From contig CM039463.1 of the NCBI GenBank assembly GCA_022414725.1, forward strand, positions 75,405,236 to 75,469,235: DNA of 64,000 nucleotides, in the 5' to 3' direction. The stretch is from Microglena sp. YARC. Lineage: Eukaryota > Chlorophyta > Chlorophyceae > Chlamydomonadales > Chlamydomonadaceae. Of the stretch, positions 39,987-50,075 are shown piece by piece. Positions within the stretch are counted from its first letter, which is position 1. Each line of letters opens with the position of its first letter. A program made the position numbers and the translations under genes. The notes under the pieces are model-generated. The model made no database searches. It was not told the origin of the DNA and worked only from the letters and a program-made list of their open reading frames with translations.

Positions 39987-40408
39987 TCTTGAAGACTGAC
40001 CAGATCGTCAACCTTGAAGACCGCCTTGGACTGCACCAAGTCATCATGGAATCCAACAGGCACTACCTCGCTACTCTGAGGAGGATGTTCCCCAAGGAGC
40101 TGGAGGGCCTTGATGAGGACCTACACTCACCAGACCTGTGGGACATCATCTCCAGGGAAAAGATCTGCAGCGATTATGTCACCACCGCTGCTCACATTAA
40201 CAACTCCCTTGTCACCAGGGAGGGCATCCCTCTCTACTTACATGATCCTATCACCAGGTCAACACAAGCCAACCGAGGCATCCACCTCATGCTCTTAAAC
40301 AGAGCTACAGTCCTGATAACCTTCCTCTCCACCAGAGGCATCCTCCATTCTGGTGGCTCTACCTACACCCTCAGGCCCTCCTTCCTCCTGACTACGACCC
40401 TGCCATGA
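39983..40408 (+). CDS. LINE ORF1 continuation (141 residues)
   Basis: Begins exactly where the 512-residue frame ends, with a 4-base overlap at GTGATC, and continues with ordinary helical protein (L-E-D-R-L-G-L-H-Q-V-I-M-E-S and R-R-M-F-P-K-E-L-E-G-L-D-E-D). This is best read as the same protein after a one-base indel or a frameshift. No recognised domain. It ends at 40408 in low-complexity L/T sequence, where the frame is probably lost again. Confidence 0.55.
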   Translation: MILKTDQIVNLEDRLGLHQVIMESNRHYLATLRRMFPKELEGLDEDLHSPDLWDIISREKICSDYVTTAAHINNSLVTREGIPLYLHDPITRSTQANRGIHLMLLNRATVLITFLSTRGILHSGGSTYTLRPSFLLTTTLP

Positions 40409-41170
40409 CCAAGGGCAAGCCAGGCAAGATCTGGAACTGCCTGGCCACTTGGATGATCAGGAGAGAGATCTCCAAGAATTCCGCCAAGGGAAAAGGCCCC
40501 CTTGACCCCCACACCAAGGGTGACCTGGACCAATGGAAGGCTCTCAAGACCTCCCTGGATGGACACCCCCCGAATACCATGTCACCACCTACCAGAAGGC
40601 CATTGTTGACATGCTCCTCAACCATGAAACCCCTGATCCACCTGCAGCTTGGCCACCTGCACCCTATGAAGCCGCTGATGATGATGACATCTTTGGAGCA
40701 GGTGCCATCACCAGTGAGCACTGCAACACCCCAGCAGACCCTGAACTGGGAAATGACTGGAGCAGCTTCCTCCAAACAGCTGCTCTCAAGGTAAACCCCA
40801 ATCAAACCAAACCCTATAGTACCTTCTACACCTGCATCCCTGCCACCAAAAACCAACAACATCAAAACACTCACCACTCCACAGGTTGCCAGCACCACAG
40901 CCAACAAGGCTTACCCCAAAGCCAACACCTTCAAGGGACACAGGAAGTAGCAACCCCCCTGGACCTCTGGATAACAGCACTGCTCCTCCTGCTCTTCTCT
41001 CTTATCAGCACTACCCACTGTCCCAGTGGAAACATCCATAGCAGGAGCAACAAAAATAGAAAAAATAGACATGGATATGAGCCCCTCTGGACACTATCTC
41101 CTTATAATGTGAACCCCTGCCAGACCAAAGGCACAGCCTGCCACTCCTGTGCTGAGATTACAACCTGTAA
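40409..41170 (+). pseudogene. LINE ORF1-to-protease connecting region
   Basis: Two plus-strand frames share this stretch. The frame 40533-41231 starts with sensible residues (Y-E-A-A-D-D-D-D-I-F-G-A-G and G-N-D-W-S-S-F-L-Q-T-A-A-L-K) to about 40790 and is then low in quality. At 40790 the sequence CAAG is followed by GTAAAC, and a CCACAG lies at 40880-40885. A short intron of about 96 bases is conceivable but unproven. No domain is recognised. Confidence 0.4.
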
Positions 41171-41908
41171 CAGATTAAACCTTGCCTGCACTCTTCCCTC
41201 CCCTATCTCTCCTGCTCTCACTCTACCATAGACAGCTCAGATACTCAGGAGGATGCTCACAGCAGTAAGTACCCCTACAGCTGCCCCCTCTCCACTCCTC
41301 CTACACCCCCCACACTCAGAGGAGGTAGACCCAGAGGAAGCAGACGCCTACAAAGTAAGTCTGAGTCTGCCCCATACTGGGAAGCCCAAACAGCCTCTCA
41401 CTGCCAAATTCACTCCATCAATGCCTACCTTGGATACAAAGCCATGGATATCAATCTAGTCCTAGACTTTGCTAACAAACTCCACACTCAAGTCACTAGA
41501 GCCACTGATAATCACTGGAAGGTTATGGGATCATATTTTCTCAACCCCTCTGGAAACTATAATAATGCCCTTATTGACTACTACACCTTCACCAAGCAGA
41601 CTGGCACTGGATACCTGGTCAGCCACAGGAACCACCCATACACACCACTACACACCTCATCTCCTAACACTGAAGAAAACTATGAAACAGGCATCCAACT
41701 TGGTAGCACCAAACAACAAATCCTTAGCAGAATTCCCATCAATAGCACCAAATTCATACTGCACTACTGGTCCAATGGCTATGGTCATGCAATCACTATC
41801 AAATACTACAACAATAAATGGTACAACCTTGACTCTGAAATCTCTGGACCCACCATCCTAACCCCCCAAGACTGGCAACCAGCTCCAGGGGCGCATCTAC
41901 ACTCTTAG
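41171..41908 (+). CDS. LINE-encoded Josephin-like cysteine protease domain
   Basis: An open frame of about 245 codons. No ATG is present before 41444, so it is probably part of a longer polyprotein. The catalytic candidates are Cys at 41402-41404 in H-C-Q-I-H-S-I-N, His in Y-G-H-A-I-T-I-K-Y near 41788, and Asp in K-W-Y-N-L-D-S-E near 41830, followed by G-P-T-I-L. The pattern C-x2-H-x2-N, later H, then W-(F/Y)-N-L-(N/D)-S with G-P, is that of Josephin (ataxin-3 family) deubiquitinases and related papain-fold proteases. N-P-S-G-N-Y in the middle is a further marker. It could process the element's polyprotein or remove ubiquitin. OTU or Ulp1 relatives are alternatives. Confidence 0.65.
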   Translation, partial: QIKPCLHSSLPYLSCSHSTIDSSDTQEDAHSSKYPYSCPLSTPPTPPTLRGGRPRGSRRLQSKSESAPYWEAQTASHCQIHSINAYLGYKAMDINLVLDFANKLHTQVTRATDNHWKVMGSYFLNPSGNYNNALIDYYTFTKQTGTGYLVSHRNHPYTPLHTSSPNTEENYETGIQLGSTKQQILSRIPINSTKFILHYWSNGYGHAITIKYYNNKWYNLDSEISGPTILTPQDWQPAPGAHLHS

Positions 41909-41928
41909 CCAGGCTACACCCTCCTTCC

Positions 41929-42234
41929 ATGGCCATCCATTTCAACCTGATCTCCTATTTCGATCCAACCAATCCCCACCCTAATACCAATGGTACCATC
42001 CTAGAAGACTCTCAACAGATCAACACCTACACCAATCCACCACCTTCACCACCAGATCAAACAATCCCTACCACTCAAAATAACACTGAAACACCCACAG
42101 ACGAAGATGATGACATTATCTATCTAGTATCTGAGGATGAATCCCACGCAAAACGTAAGAAACCCTACACCTCTACCAAAAAAATTAAAAAATCCAAGAA
42201 AACTACCACCACTAAAAAAACGGTCACGAAGTGA
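41929..42234 (+). CDS. Acidic SUMO-interaction-like motif plus lysine-rich tail (LINE)
   Basis: 101 residues just after the protease domain in another frame. Residues 57-72 read as acidic D-E-D-D-D, then the hydrophobic I-I-Y-L-V (63-67), then S-E-D-E, the layout of a SUMO-interaction motif flanked by acidic residues. A K/R-rich tail (A-K-R-K-K and later K-K-I-K-K-S-K-K) follows and would fit nuclear import or nucleic-acid binding. The N-terminal 40 residues are rich in N, P and T. This is motif-level evidence only. The segment is probably a linker of the polyprotein and not a separate protein. Confidence 0.45.
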   Translation: MAIHFNLISYFDPTNPHPNTNGTILEDSQQINTYTNPPPSPPDQTIPTTQNNTETPTDEDDDIIYLVSEDESHAKRKKPYTSTKKIKKSKKTTTTKKTVTK

Positions 42235-42456
42235 CCTTCCCCCCCAATACAGGCAGCAAGGCTCCCCACCCCAGCAGCCTACCATCCCTGAATACAACAA
42301 GCTCAGACAGACCCGGATCCCTGGAGCTCCCCCCCCGTCCAAGAAGCAGCAGTCCATCAGCACTACCAAGCCCCACCTCACCGGTGAAACGTAGTAAGCC
42401 TAAATACTCTGAACAAACCTCAGACCACCCTGTCCAACAGCAGGAACACATTCTTA
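42235..42456 (+). other. Proline/serine-rich linker before the LINE endonuclease
   Basis: The frame 42231-42521 encodes a P/S-rich linker (S-L-E-L-P-P-R-P-R-S-S-S-P-S-A-L-P-S-P-T) and runs into the endonuclease start in a different frame. The neighbouring frame is also open (P-P-Q-Y-R-Q-Q-G-S-P-P-Q-Q-P), so the true frame here is not certain. Confidence 0.4.
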
Positions 42457-43480
42457 ATGACACTAACATCACGCACTATCAACTGCAGGGGAATTGGATC
42501 CTCCTGGGAAGTCATCTATGATCACATTAGATCCAGGGATAATGATATAATAATTCTCACTGAAACCAAACTACTCTCACACAGAAAATCCATTCTAAAC
42601 ATGATTAAATCAGACATGCATGATTATCACTTCCACCACAACAGCAAAACTACTCTCCAAGCTACCAGCCCTGACAAAATAGTCACCCCCTCAGCAGGGT
42701 CATTACCCTAATCAGGAAAACAGTCACTGCTCACCCAGTCAATCATGAAAACTCCAGTCGAACTCTCTGGACACATTACTCACCAACCATAAACAACATA
42801 ACCCATGTCCTGGGCGTCTACATGCCCTGTAACAATGCCCCCAAAAGAGAGAACATTACTCCTACATCCACCACATTACTGAGAAAAATCCTACCCACCA
42901 CTACATCCTAGCTGGGGACTGGAATGCCACATGCCACACCACTGACAGAAGCAGTCTAACCAAATATCCAGATGACATTTCTCACCAGCAACACATTTCT
43001 CAACTCTGTATCACTCCATAACCACAACCCAGACCTCACACATACTTTTCTTGCAGCAACAACACCCCCTACAGCAGTCGTATTAATGATATCCTGCTCA
43101 TCAACTCACCTCCGGGCACCCACACCACTGAAAGCACCCACCAAATGGGGTACACCCTAGACCACCATGCACTTGAGCAACGCCTCACCTCCACTCTCCT
43201 CCCCCCTCCTGCCATACCTCCAACCAACACCTACACCTCCCCTCAGCTCCTCCTCCCTCTTAAACAATCAGACAAAGAGAAAACTAGGCAAGCCATCACT
43301 ACTCATACCTCCACCAATTCCTGAGCTCCACACTAACATAGAATCCGCCTGGCAAACTGATCAGGACCTTCTTGGGGAAGACAGGACTGCCTCTCACATT
43401 CAATCCATCAGGCAGGAACTGATGACTACACTTCCAGAAGACCTCAACAGTATGGCCGACACCTTATGACACCCTGCATC
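42457..43480 (+). pseudogene. LINE ORF2 AP-type endonuclease domain, broken
   Basis: Starts with T-I-N-C-R-G-I-G-S-S-W-E-V-I (N-C-R-G, the usual first strand), then I-I-L-T-E-T-K-L near 42550 with the catalytic Glu. G-D-W-N-A-T at about 42914 is the D-x-N motif, and the end carries T-L-D-H-H-A-L-E-Q near 43158-43185, equivalent to the S-D-H motif. The enzyme nicks target DNA to prime reverse transcription. At least four frame changes interrupt the domain. The reverse complement at 1-3958 has the same motifs with different breaks. Confidence 0.85.
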
Positions 43481-44080
43481 AAGCCCTCAGTATAATGATA
43501 GAGACTTGCCCACTAAACAAAAACCATCTCTGGCATCTTCCTCCCCAGAAAGACAGCTAAATCCTACCAACAACTTAACCAACACGTGAAACACATTACA
43601 ACTCTCCGCACCCAATCCTACTCCATGGACCAATCTGGATATGATAAACTGCGCTCTTCCCCATCCTTTCCTCCAGACTGCCCTCTACAAACTACAAACG
43701 CAAGTCCAACTCCTTCTCCTCCACAACCCCCTTCTACCAATACCGTCAATCACTCACTGATGACATATCAACACACTATCAGGAGCTACGCACTATCCGA
43801 AGCCCTGCAAAAAGGAGGAAAAGAAGCACCAAGGCCATCAAGAAGTTTCGCCATCGCCTTAATACACAGGCACGGGTTACGCATAGACACATTTCAAACC
43901 AGACGGCCAGCCCCACTCTCCACTGTCCTTCTTAACCAGCAAACTGGAACCCTTCATACTAAAACTAAAGATCTCCTTGACCTTTTGACCAAACACATGG
44001 GCAAACTCATGTATCCCTGTGCCCCCACCCAATGGCAACTACACTGCCTACTCTACCCCTCCCCCCTGGGAAACACACAC
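43481..44080 (+). pseudogene. LINE ORF2 endonuclease-to-RT linker
   Basis: Open segments 43586-44083 cover the linker with R-K-x-S-x-S-Y-Q-Q-L-N-Q-H-V-K-like residues near 43545-43590 and D-L-L-T-K-H-M-G-K-L-M-Y near 43977-44010. The spacing matches other LINEs. It has no catalytic motif of its own. The equivalent minus-strand sequence is near 2400-2990. Confidence 0.6.
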
Positions 44081-45240
44081 TGACAAATTTCAACTCGGAA
44101 ACCCCCGCCACCTCTATTCAGCATACTGCCTCACCCTACAACCTACCTCTCATCCCCAACTGCCTACACCGACTGCATCAGAAACTGGCCACAAATAAAG
44201 CCACAGGACCAGATGGGATAACCAATGGAATTACTGATGTGTCTCCCCACCGAAATGCACACTGTCATTCACAAACTTATGCAAATCTCCTGGATCCTGG
44301 GAGAAACCCCAGACTGCTGGAAAACTTCTCACACAGTTATGCTTTACAAAAAATCTGACCCGTACCCTTCCCCAGAACTATAGACCCATAGACTTAACAA
44401 TTCTGTGCTAAACTCTGACCTCTCCTCATCACCAACACAATTTTCCACTACTCAGAAACCAATCATATTCTCAGCACACTGCCAAGAGGGATTTAGAAAA
44501 GACAAGAGCACCTATAGGCAGGCTCCTCAACCTCCTTCACAACATAGAGGATGCTCCCTCTTCCAACAAGACTTGTACGCAGCTTACTTTGACTTTAGCT
44601 CTGCCTTCAACATGATAGATCACCAAAAACTTCTTTTGCATTATGCACAACCTTGGATTCACCCACGACACCATAGACACAGTCAAAGGGAATCTATACC
44701 AACTCCAACACTCACATCTCCTCCTTAACAACACACCTGGTCAACCATCCCATCACCAGGGGATCCATCCAAGGGACACACTCTCCCCTCTTCCTCTTTC
44801 ATCATCTTTATTGAACCCCTCCACCGATGGCTATGCTCAGGAGGTAGGGGATTACCGCGCTAGCCTCCCTTCCCACCGCGGAGGCTGACGAGCACCTCAC
44901 CAGCAGCCTGGGGTACGCGGATGACACCGCAGTCCTCAGTGGAACGGTCGAGGACCTCCGCATCCAATGTGGTAAAGGTCCAACTGTTCAGCACCTGGTC
45001 TGGCATCCCTCTCAATGCTACCAAATGTGTGGTCAGTGGCATCCTTCACAAGACACACCCTCAAAAACCCACCCCACACTGATATCCTCAAACAAAGACT
45101 CCAGGACAAAATAGCCCTTGGAGACACATATGCCACTTATCAACCACCAGATATAGCCTACAAATACTTAGGAATCCACATCTCTCTCACCCTTCACTGG
45201 AAAACCCAACTGCATGCCACCCTTGACATTATCCACACCA
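44081..45240 (+). pseudogene. LINE ORF2 reverse transcriptase domain
   Basis: In order: N-K-A-T-G-P-D-G-I near 44190-44217 (RT entry motif), then the P-D-C-W-K-N-F-S-H-like helix near 44310. Motif A is Y-A-A-Y-F-D-F-S-S-A-F-N near 44578-44610. Motif C is G-Y-A-D-D-T-A-V-L-S-G at 44911-44940. K-Y-L-G-I-H-I-S-L-T-L near 45160 is motif D/E. The two Asp of Y-A-D-D and the Asp of F-D-F-S are present, so the catalytic set is intact although the frame changes about five times. It would copy the element RNA at the nicked target. Confidence 0.9.
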
Positions 45241-47880
45241 AGGGCCTACATATACTCAACAAAGCTAAAAAGCAGGGCAACCCTGAACAATGCATACGCA
45301 TAATCACACAATGCATCAGAGCAGCCATCAAATACCCTATGATCGTAGCCCCCTTCTCTCTCACAGACATCCACATTATAGATAAAGCAGTACTTAAGAC
45401 AGTCAAACTGTGCAGCAGCCTTCCCATGTCCTTCCCCACTAGGGCACTACACCTGCCCAAAACAGAGGCAGGCCTAGGGATCCCCTCTCTCCTCACTGAA
45501 TACACACAAACTACTGCCTCTGCCTCACCCACGCCATGAATGACACTTGGACGCCTGGGCATACTAACCAATCTCTCCTCACTAAAACCTTCAAAACTTT
45601 CCACACTCTCACTCCAACCTCTCTCTCTCCCAAACTCCTCCAATACTCATCTCTTGCCCGGCAACTTCAACTCCTAGACCATTCAAACATCCAAATTACC
45701 TGGGAATGACACAGAACTCCTGGATAAGCTCAACATCCAATCAGTACTCCCTCAACCTGCTCACATCCCTGTCTCCCTTGTGACTCCCTTCCACGAGCTA
45801 GGGATCTATACATACCACGACCTGGTTACTCCAGCAGGCACTCACCTTATCACTACCACGGATCTCCCTCTTATCACACAGGGCAAAGTCACAAAGCACC
45901 ATCGGCGCTCCCTCAACCTCCTTACAGCACACCTCACTGGCAACAGCCCCGACCTGCTCCCCTCCTTCAGCCATGCCAACCCTCTTCCATTACCGCAGCG
46001 ACAACTTACCCTCGTCATACACCATCCCACCCAAACCGTCAGCCGATGCGCAGAACATGTTTGTTCGCCCGCCGGCCTCCACCCCAACTCAGCGCTACCC
46101 ACCAGCCGAGCGGCAACCTCCTGTCAAGGAAGCGGACTACACAGCAGACCCTCTCCGAGACCTCAGCGGGGAACAATGGGTGGGCGTGGACCACCTGCAA
46201 CTCCACAGCCGAATGGAACGCCAATGTCGACCACTACGGTAAAAGCATGGGGCAACAATGAAGCCGCGACAACCTGGGCATCCGCCTTCACCTCTGCAAG
46301 GCCATTCATCCGCGGCCCAGCCAAGCCCTTCTTTAAGCACTACAACATCACTAAGGTCTCCAACCCTGATCTTCTCAAGGCAGCAAATGCTCACCCTACC
46401 CTGGATCCCTATCCCCCCCTACCCGTCTCCTTCACCTCACCTATTGGTAACCAGTACAAACCCCTCAGCATCACAGCTGGCGCGCAGCAAACGGACCATG
46501 GACACTAGGGACACCAGCATCACCACCACTGCCCACCTCCAATGGGCCCCCCATCACCATGCACAACGACCATATCAGTCAATACACCCAAATTGGTTAC
46601 ACTATCCTTCACAGTAACCAATTACTTCCCACCACCTCTGAGGTCCACTGGAAACCACAACCATAACACACCACCCACCTCATCACTATGCTGGGCCAAT
46701 CACCTATGACACCCTTCTCCAGGCCTTCAAAGACACCCACCACACCACAAACCCATCTTAACCCCAGAAGAGACTCCCACCTTACTAACTCCCAGCAACA
46801 GGGACAATAGGCCACTACACCTGGCTTCAACGCTGATAACCATGCCCTTGTCCACAAACTTCTTCACAGAGACACTCATGACCGAAACCCTACCTGGGAC
46901 ATCCAATCACCACTCAAACACACAGCCCAAACTGGCATCCTCACTGGCTCAGAAGGCCATCAAACCCACACGCATGCAGACACTACATTCCTCTATAACC
47001 CCACCGGGAAATGTGTGGGTCATGAGTACCAACACCCTTCTCACCTCCCTCCACACACACTATGAATACAATAAAACTACACGCCCTTCAACTTGGAACC
47101 AACTCACACAAGGAGATTCCTACCTGACCTTGCAGCCCTATACACAGACACAAGGACACCCCTGCTCCACCTACACTCTTCCCCCAGCCCTGCCCAAGCT
47201 AACCTACACCTCAACATCACCCATCACCGCACTGCTACCCCACTCAAGCCTAGATTCTGCCTATGAAGAATTTTTCCTCCATGAACCCAGCTGACCAGCT
47301 CTTTGGAGCCAACGGGGATCTCTTCCACAGCATCTGGACAGGGGATCACTGGTGGACATCCTACCTCCGTCACCGATGCACACAAGGCACTCAGGTGGGC
47401 TCTAGCCAGTGCTGACCACGCAGAAGCACAACACATCCCAACATGCACTGTCTTACTTCATCCTCAGACAACTATAATGCCCCCTACTTAAGAAACTATT
47501 GCACCACCCTGGATCCATCACGTGGCACTCCAGACCTTTCTCTGAAATCTACAGCACCTCTGAAAACCTGGCTAGGGGGCAAACATCACAACCCCTACCT
47601 CCTCCCACAAGCTCCAATTCTCTCATTCATCAGCCACCCAAGCAGCCCAACTGAATACCTAAACCGTCTCCAGGGGTTCAAAGACATCTGGTCACAGCAC
47701 ATGCTCAGCATCTCACCCTACTGGGAACCACATAACCTCCCTGCACATCCTACCCTTACCTCTTCAGACACACAAATCACTACCCCAGGACTCTTAAATC
47801 CCTCACTACCCTGCCCTGGCAGCCTACCACCCACCACTGCCCCCTCTGCTCCCCACAGTTATCTATCCCTGCCACTACCC
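45241..47880 (+). pseudogene. LINE ORF2 thumb and long connection region
   Basis: Open segments 45015-45539, 45780-46508 and 46842-47294 tile this stretch in several frames. Up to 46440 it is matched by the minus-strand copy at 1-3958; beyond that only this copy exists in the window. The region is long (about 2.6 kb) compared with most LINEs, and no domain is recognised between the thumb and RNase H. The G-D-S/A-P-P-rich parts look like spacer. It probably remains one polyprotein before indels. Confidence 0.55.
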
Positions 47881-48160
47881 AGCCATACCTACCCTAGGTC
47901 TGCAGGTCTATACTGATGGCAGCCTGATCAAAGGAAGCCCCTTGGCACCCCCAGCAAAATAGGTGCAGGGTCTACATACCTGTGGCTGGTATGAGCTATT
48001 CCATTAACCCCAGGAGGCCAAGGCGCCACCAGAACTAACAACCGGGCTGAATTAGTGGCCATCCATCAAGCCATAGCACGCATTGACTATAATACTGACC
48101 CTCACCCTGCACACTGACAGCCTCTGCTCACTCCAACTCAATTAACAAAATGATTCAAGA
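47881..48160 (+). pseudogene. LINE ORF2 RNase H domain
   Basis: L-Q-V-Y-T-D-G-S at about 47900-47925 supplies the first catalytic Asp. N-N-R-A-E-L-V-A-I-H-Q-A-I-A at about 48031-48072 supplies the Glu. L-T-L-H-T-D-S-L near 48100-48125 supplies the second Asp. Frame changes fall between the blocks. RNase H occurs in some LINE clades (for example Tad, I, R1/LOA and RandI/Dualen) and removes the template RNA. No His-Asp C-terminal block was found. Confidence 0.85.
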
Positions 48161-48640
48161 TCCTACTACCTCTACACGTTCTTCTTCACTCTGAACTCCT
48201 GCATTCTATCCCGCACTCACCTTGTCCAACGCATCTCTTCTGGCAGGATCACACACTACCCTCTGCAAAAGTACGCTCACACACTGGCATATTGGGCAAT
48301 GATAGAGCAGATGCTCACTAGCACGCAATGAGCCACCAACCAGCAAATCTGTAACGATACATACACGCCGACACTGAAGAGAACAACCCCCGGGCAACAA
48401 CACCTATGGCCCACTGTCCAACCCCCCTGCACACCTCTTGGCACACTCCCCCACGAGCCTTAGCACCTAACCTCACCAACGGGGATCAGTCTTAACCTTC
48501 CCACTAGCTGCCACCTCGTGACAACATCCCCCTCAAAGGCATATATGCCACCACTGGGCTGATAACACCGGCCCTTGCATCTAACCCCACTCCAGCAATA
48601 AATTCTGGACATCCTCTCAAAATCACCCACAAAACTAAGT
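48161..48640 (+). pseudogene. LINE ORF2 region between RNase H and the C-terminal Cys/His motif
   Basis: Low coding quality in all frames, with only short open segments. No conserved motif is recognised. It is likely part of the polyprotein with frame damage. Confidence 0.35.
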
Positions 48641-49100
48641 TCTGCATCCTCAAGGCCAGATGGGGCGGCTGTGGAACAGAAGCTTGCCTATCGCTGGAAA
48701 GATGCCTATGCTAACAACCCCAACCCTGCCACCTCCCCCACATGCCCTTTTGTACCACGCCACCGAGGACGGAGCTGGCCACATTCTTGCTGGCTTGCAC
48801 ACACGTGGTTTTCACCTTCAAGGGCATGTACATCAAGCGTCATGACGCAAGCTGTCCACTTACTGCACAAGGCCATCAGCAAAGGCGCCCTTGGATCCCG
48901 CCGCGTTATCATGGACGCAGGGCTGGAGGAACCTCCCCCGCGGAGTCCTTGGGCAAAAACACTGCCTGACTGGTTACCGACCTCCCTCCATCCAGCAGAG
49001 ATCTGGCCCAAACTGAGCCAGAATCTCGAAATCCTGCCCGAGGTGGACTCCCAGCCATTGCTGCTGACAAGGGAAATCTGGATTCTAGAGCTGGGATAAT
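48641..49100 (+). pseudogene. LINE ORF2 C-terminal Cys/His motif and tail
   Basis: Blocks spread over overlapping frames read C-P, F-C, then (E-D-G-A)-G-H-I-L-A-G, C-T-H near 48792-48810, then F-K-G-M-Y-I-K-R-H-D-A at about 48817-48846, and A-V-H-L-L-H-K-A-I-S-K-G-A-L-G-S-R-R-V-I-M-D-A-G. A C-x2-C...H...C Cys/His unit followed by R-H-x-A is the usual end of APE-type LINE polyproteins. The frame changes at least twice inside the finger. The last open frame ends at 49097-49099 (E-I-W-I-L-E-L-G), which is probably the true C-terminus. Confidence 0.75.
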
Positions 49101-49600
49101 GCTCTGACACCAACCATGCCACTAAGGCAGAGGATAAACATGACCAAACACCCAGTTGGTGGCCGGCCTAAGACTAGCTGGCTACCTTGTTCACTACCTA
49201 GTTGTTACGCATTGGTACCACTGGCACCATCCCAGAACCTTTGTGACCTCCATGACCACCCTTGGTCTTACCAATTAGAAATTCTTACATTAGCAGACCA
49301 GCTGCAACCACCACTTCTGTTGACAGCTTTCAGACTATTTTACAATGTCGTAGCTTTCATGGAACACCACCCCGCGGAGATAATTAACATTTTTTGGTCC
49401 AGCTAGTGCCACCCACGTGACTGACTGAAATGACTCTCAGTCAGTTACGGGTGGGATCACAACTAGTACTGGATATTTTTTTGTGCCTATTTATCTTATG
49501 GGTGACTACAGCTAGCTTCTGCCGTACGCTGTGGTGTCCTTAATCTCACGTCCCTAGAGTATTTATTATTTCTTGGATGTACAATTTATTCAAATTTCAA
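49101..49600 (+). other. LINE 3' untranslated tail
   Basis: 500 bases with no coding signal. GACTGACTGAAATGACTCTC and GTCAGTTACGGG, near 49420-49450, form a loose inverted repeat. The last bases before the satellite (CAATTTATTCAAATTTCAA) are A/T-rich but not poly-A. Confidence 0.6.
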
Positions 49601-50075
49601 TAGCTAGGCAGATTCTTACTGTAGCAGGCCTTCGCATGCAATTTAAGAAAAAAAAGGCCCCATCGTTGCAAGGTCAGCCTCTAATAGCTAGGGCCAGCAT
49701 CTTTACCTGTAGCAGCCTTTCGATGCTCCCATAGAATGCCCATCGTTTTGCCAGGTAAGGCCAGCATCTTAAGCAGCTTCGACCCCAATAGGAGATGCCC
49801 TCGATGTGCAAGGTCGCCTCTAGCTAGGGTCCAGCATCTTACCTGTAGCAGCCCTTTCCGATGCCCCAATGGAAGCCCCCATCGTGGCAATGTCAGCCTC
49901 TGTAGCTAGGCCAGCATCTTACCTGTAGCAGCCTCCGATGCCCAATAGGAATGACCATCATTGCAAGGTCAGCCTCTGTAGCTAGGGCCAGCATCTTACC
50001 TGTAGCAGCCTTCGGTCCCCCAATAGAATGCCCATCGTTGCAAGGTCAGCCTCTGTAGCTAGGGCTGCATCTTAC
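49601..50075. repeat. 77-bp satellite remnant with many indels, about 6 units
   Basis: Starts with TAGCTAGGCAG (the LINE target duplication) and continues with recognisable but indel-rich units (GTAGCAGGCCTTCGC and later CATCTTTACCTGTAGCAGCC). It ends at CATCTTAC, where the hAT-like element starts. The indel density is much higher than in the main array. Confidence 0.9.
50068..50075. repeat. Target-site duplication CATCTTAC, left of the hAT-like element
   Basis: CATCTTAC precedes the terminal repeat CAGGGTACTTCAAA and is repeated at 51643-51650 after the element. Confidence 0.88.

Larger units (their letters stand above)
37366..49600 (+). mobile_element. Large LINE (about 12.2 kb), APE endonuclease/RT/RNase H type, with a protease-like domain
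   Basis: The segment between the two satellite edges holds, in order: a 5' region, an ORF1, a connecting region, a Josephin-like cysteine protease domain, a basic linker, an AP-type endonuclease, RT (Y-A-D-D), a long connection, RNase H (Y-T-D-G-S), a C-terminal Cys/His motif with R-H-D-A, and a 3' tail. No LTRs and no long poly-A are present. The edges lie in the same monomer motif (TAGCTAGG on both sides), so one insertion explains the whole block. The frames are broken by single-base indels at different places than in the partial copy at 1-3958. RNase H and the C-terminal Cys/His motif are found in several LINE clades, so the clade is not assigned. Confidence 0.85.
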
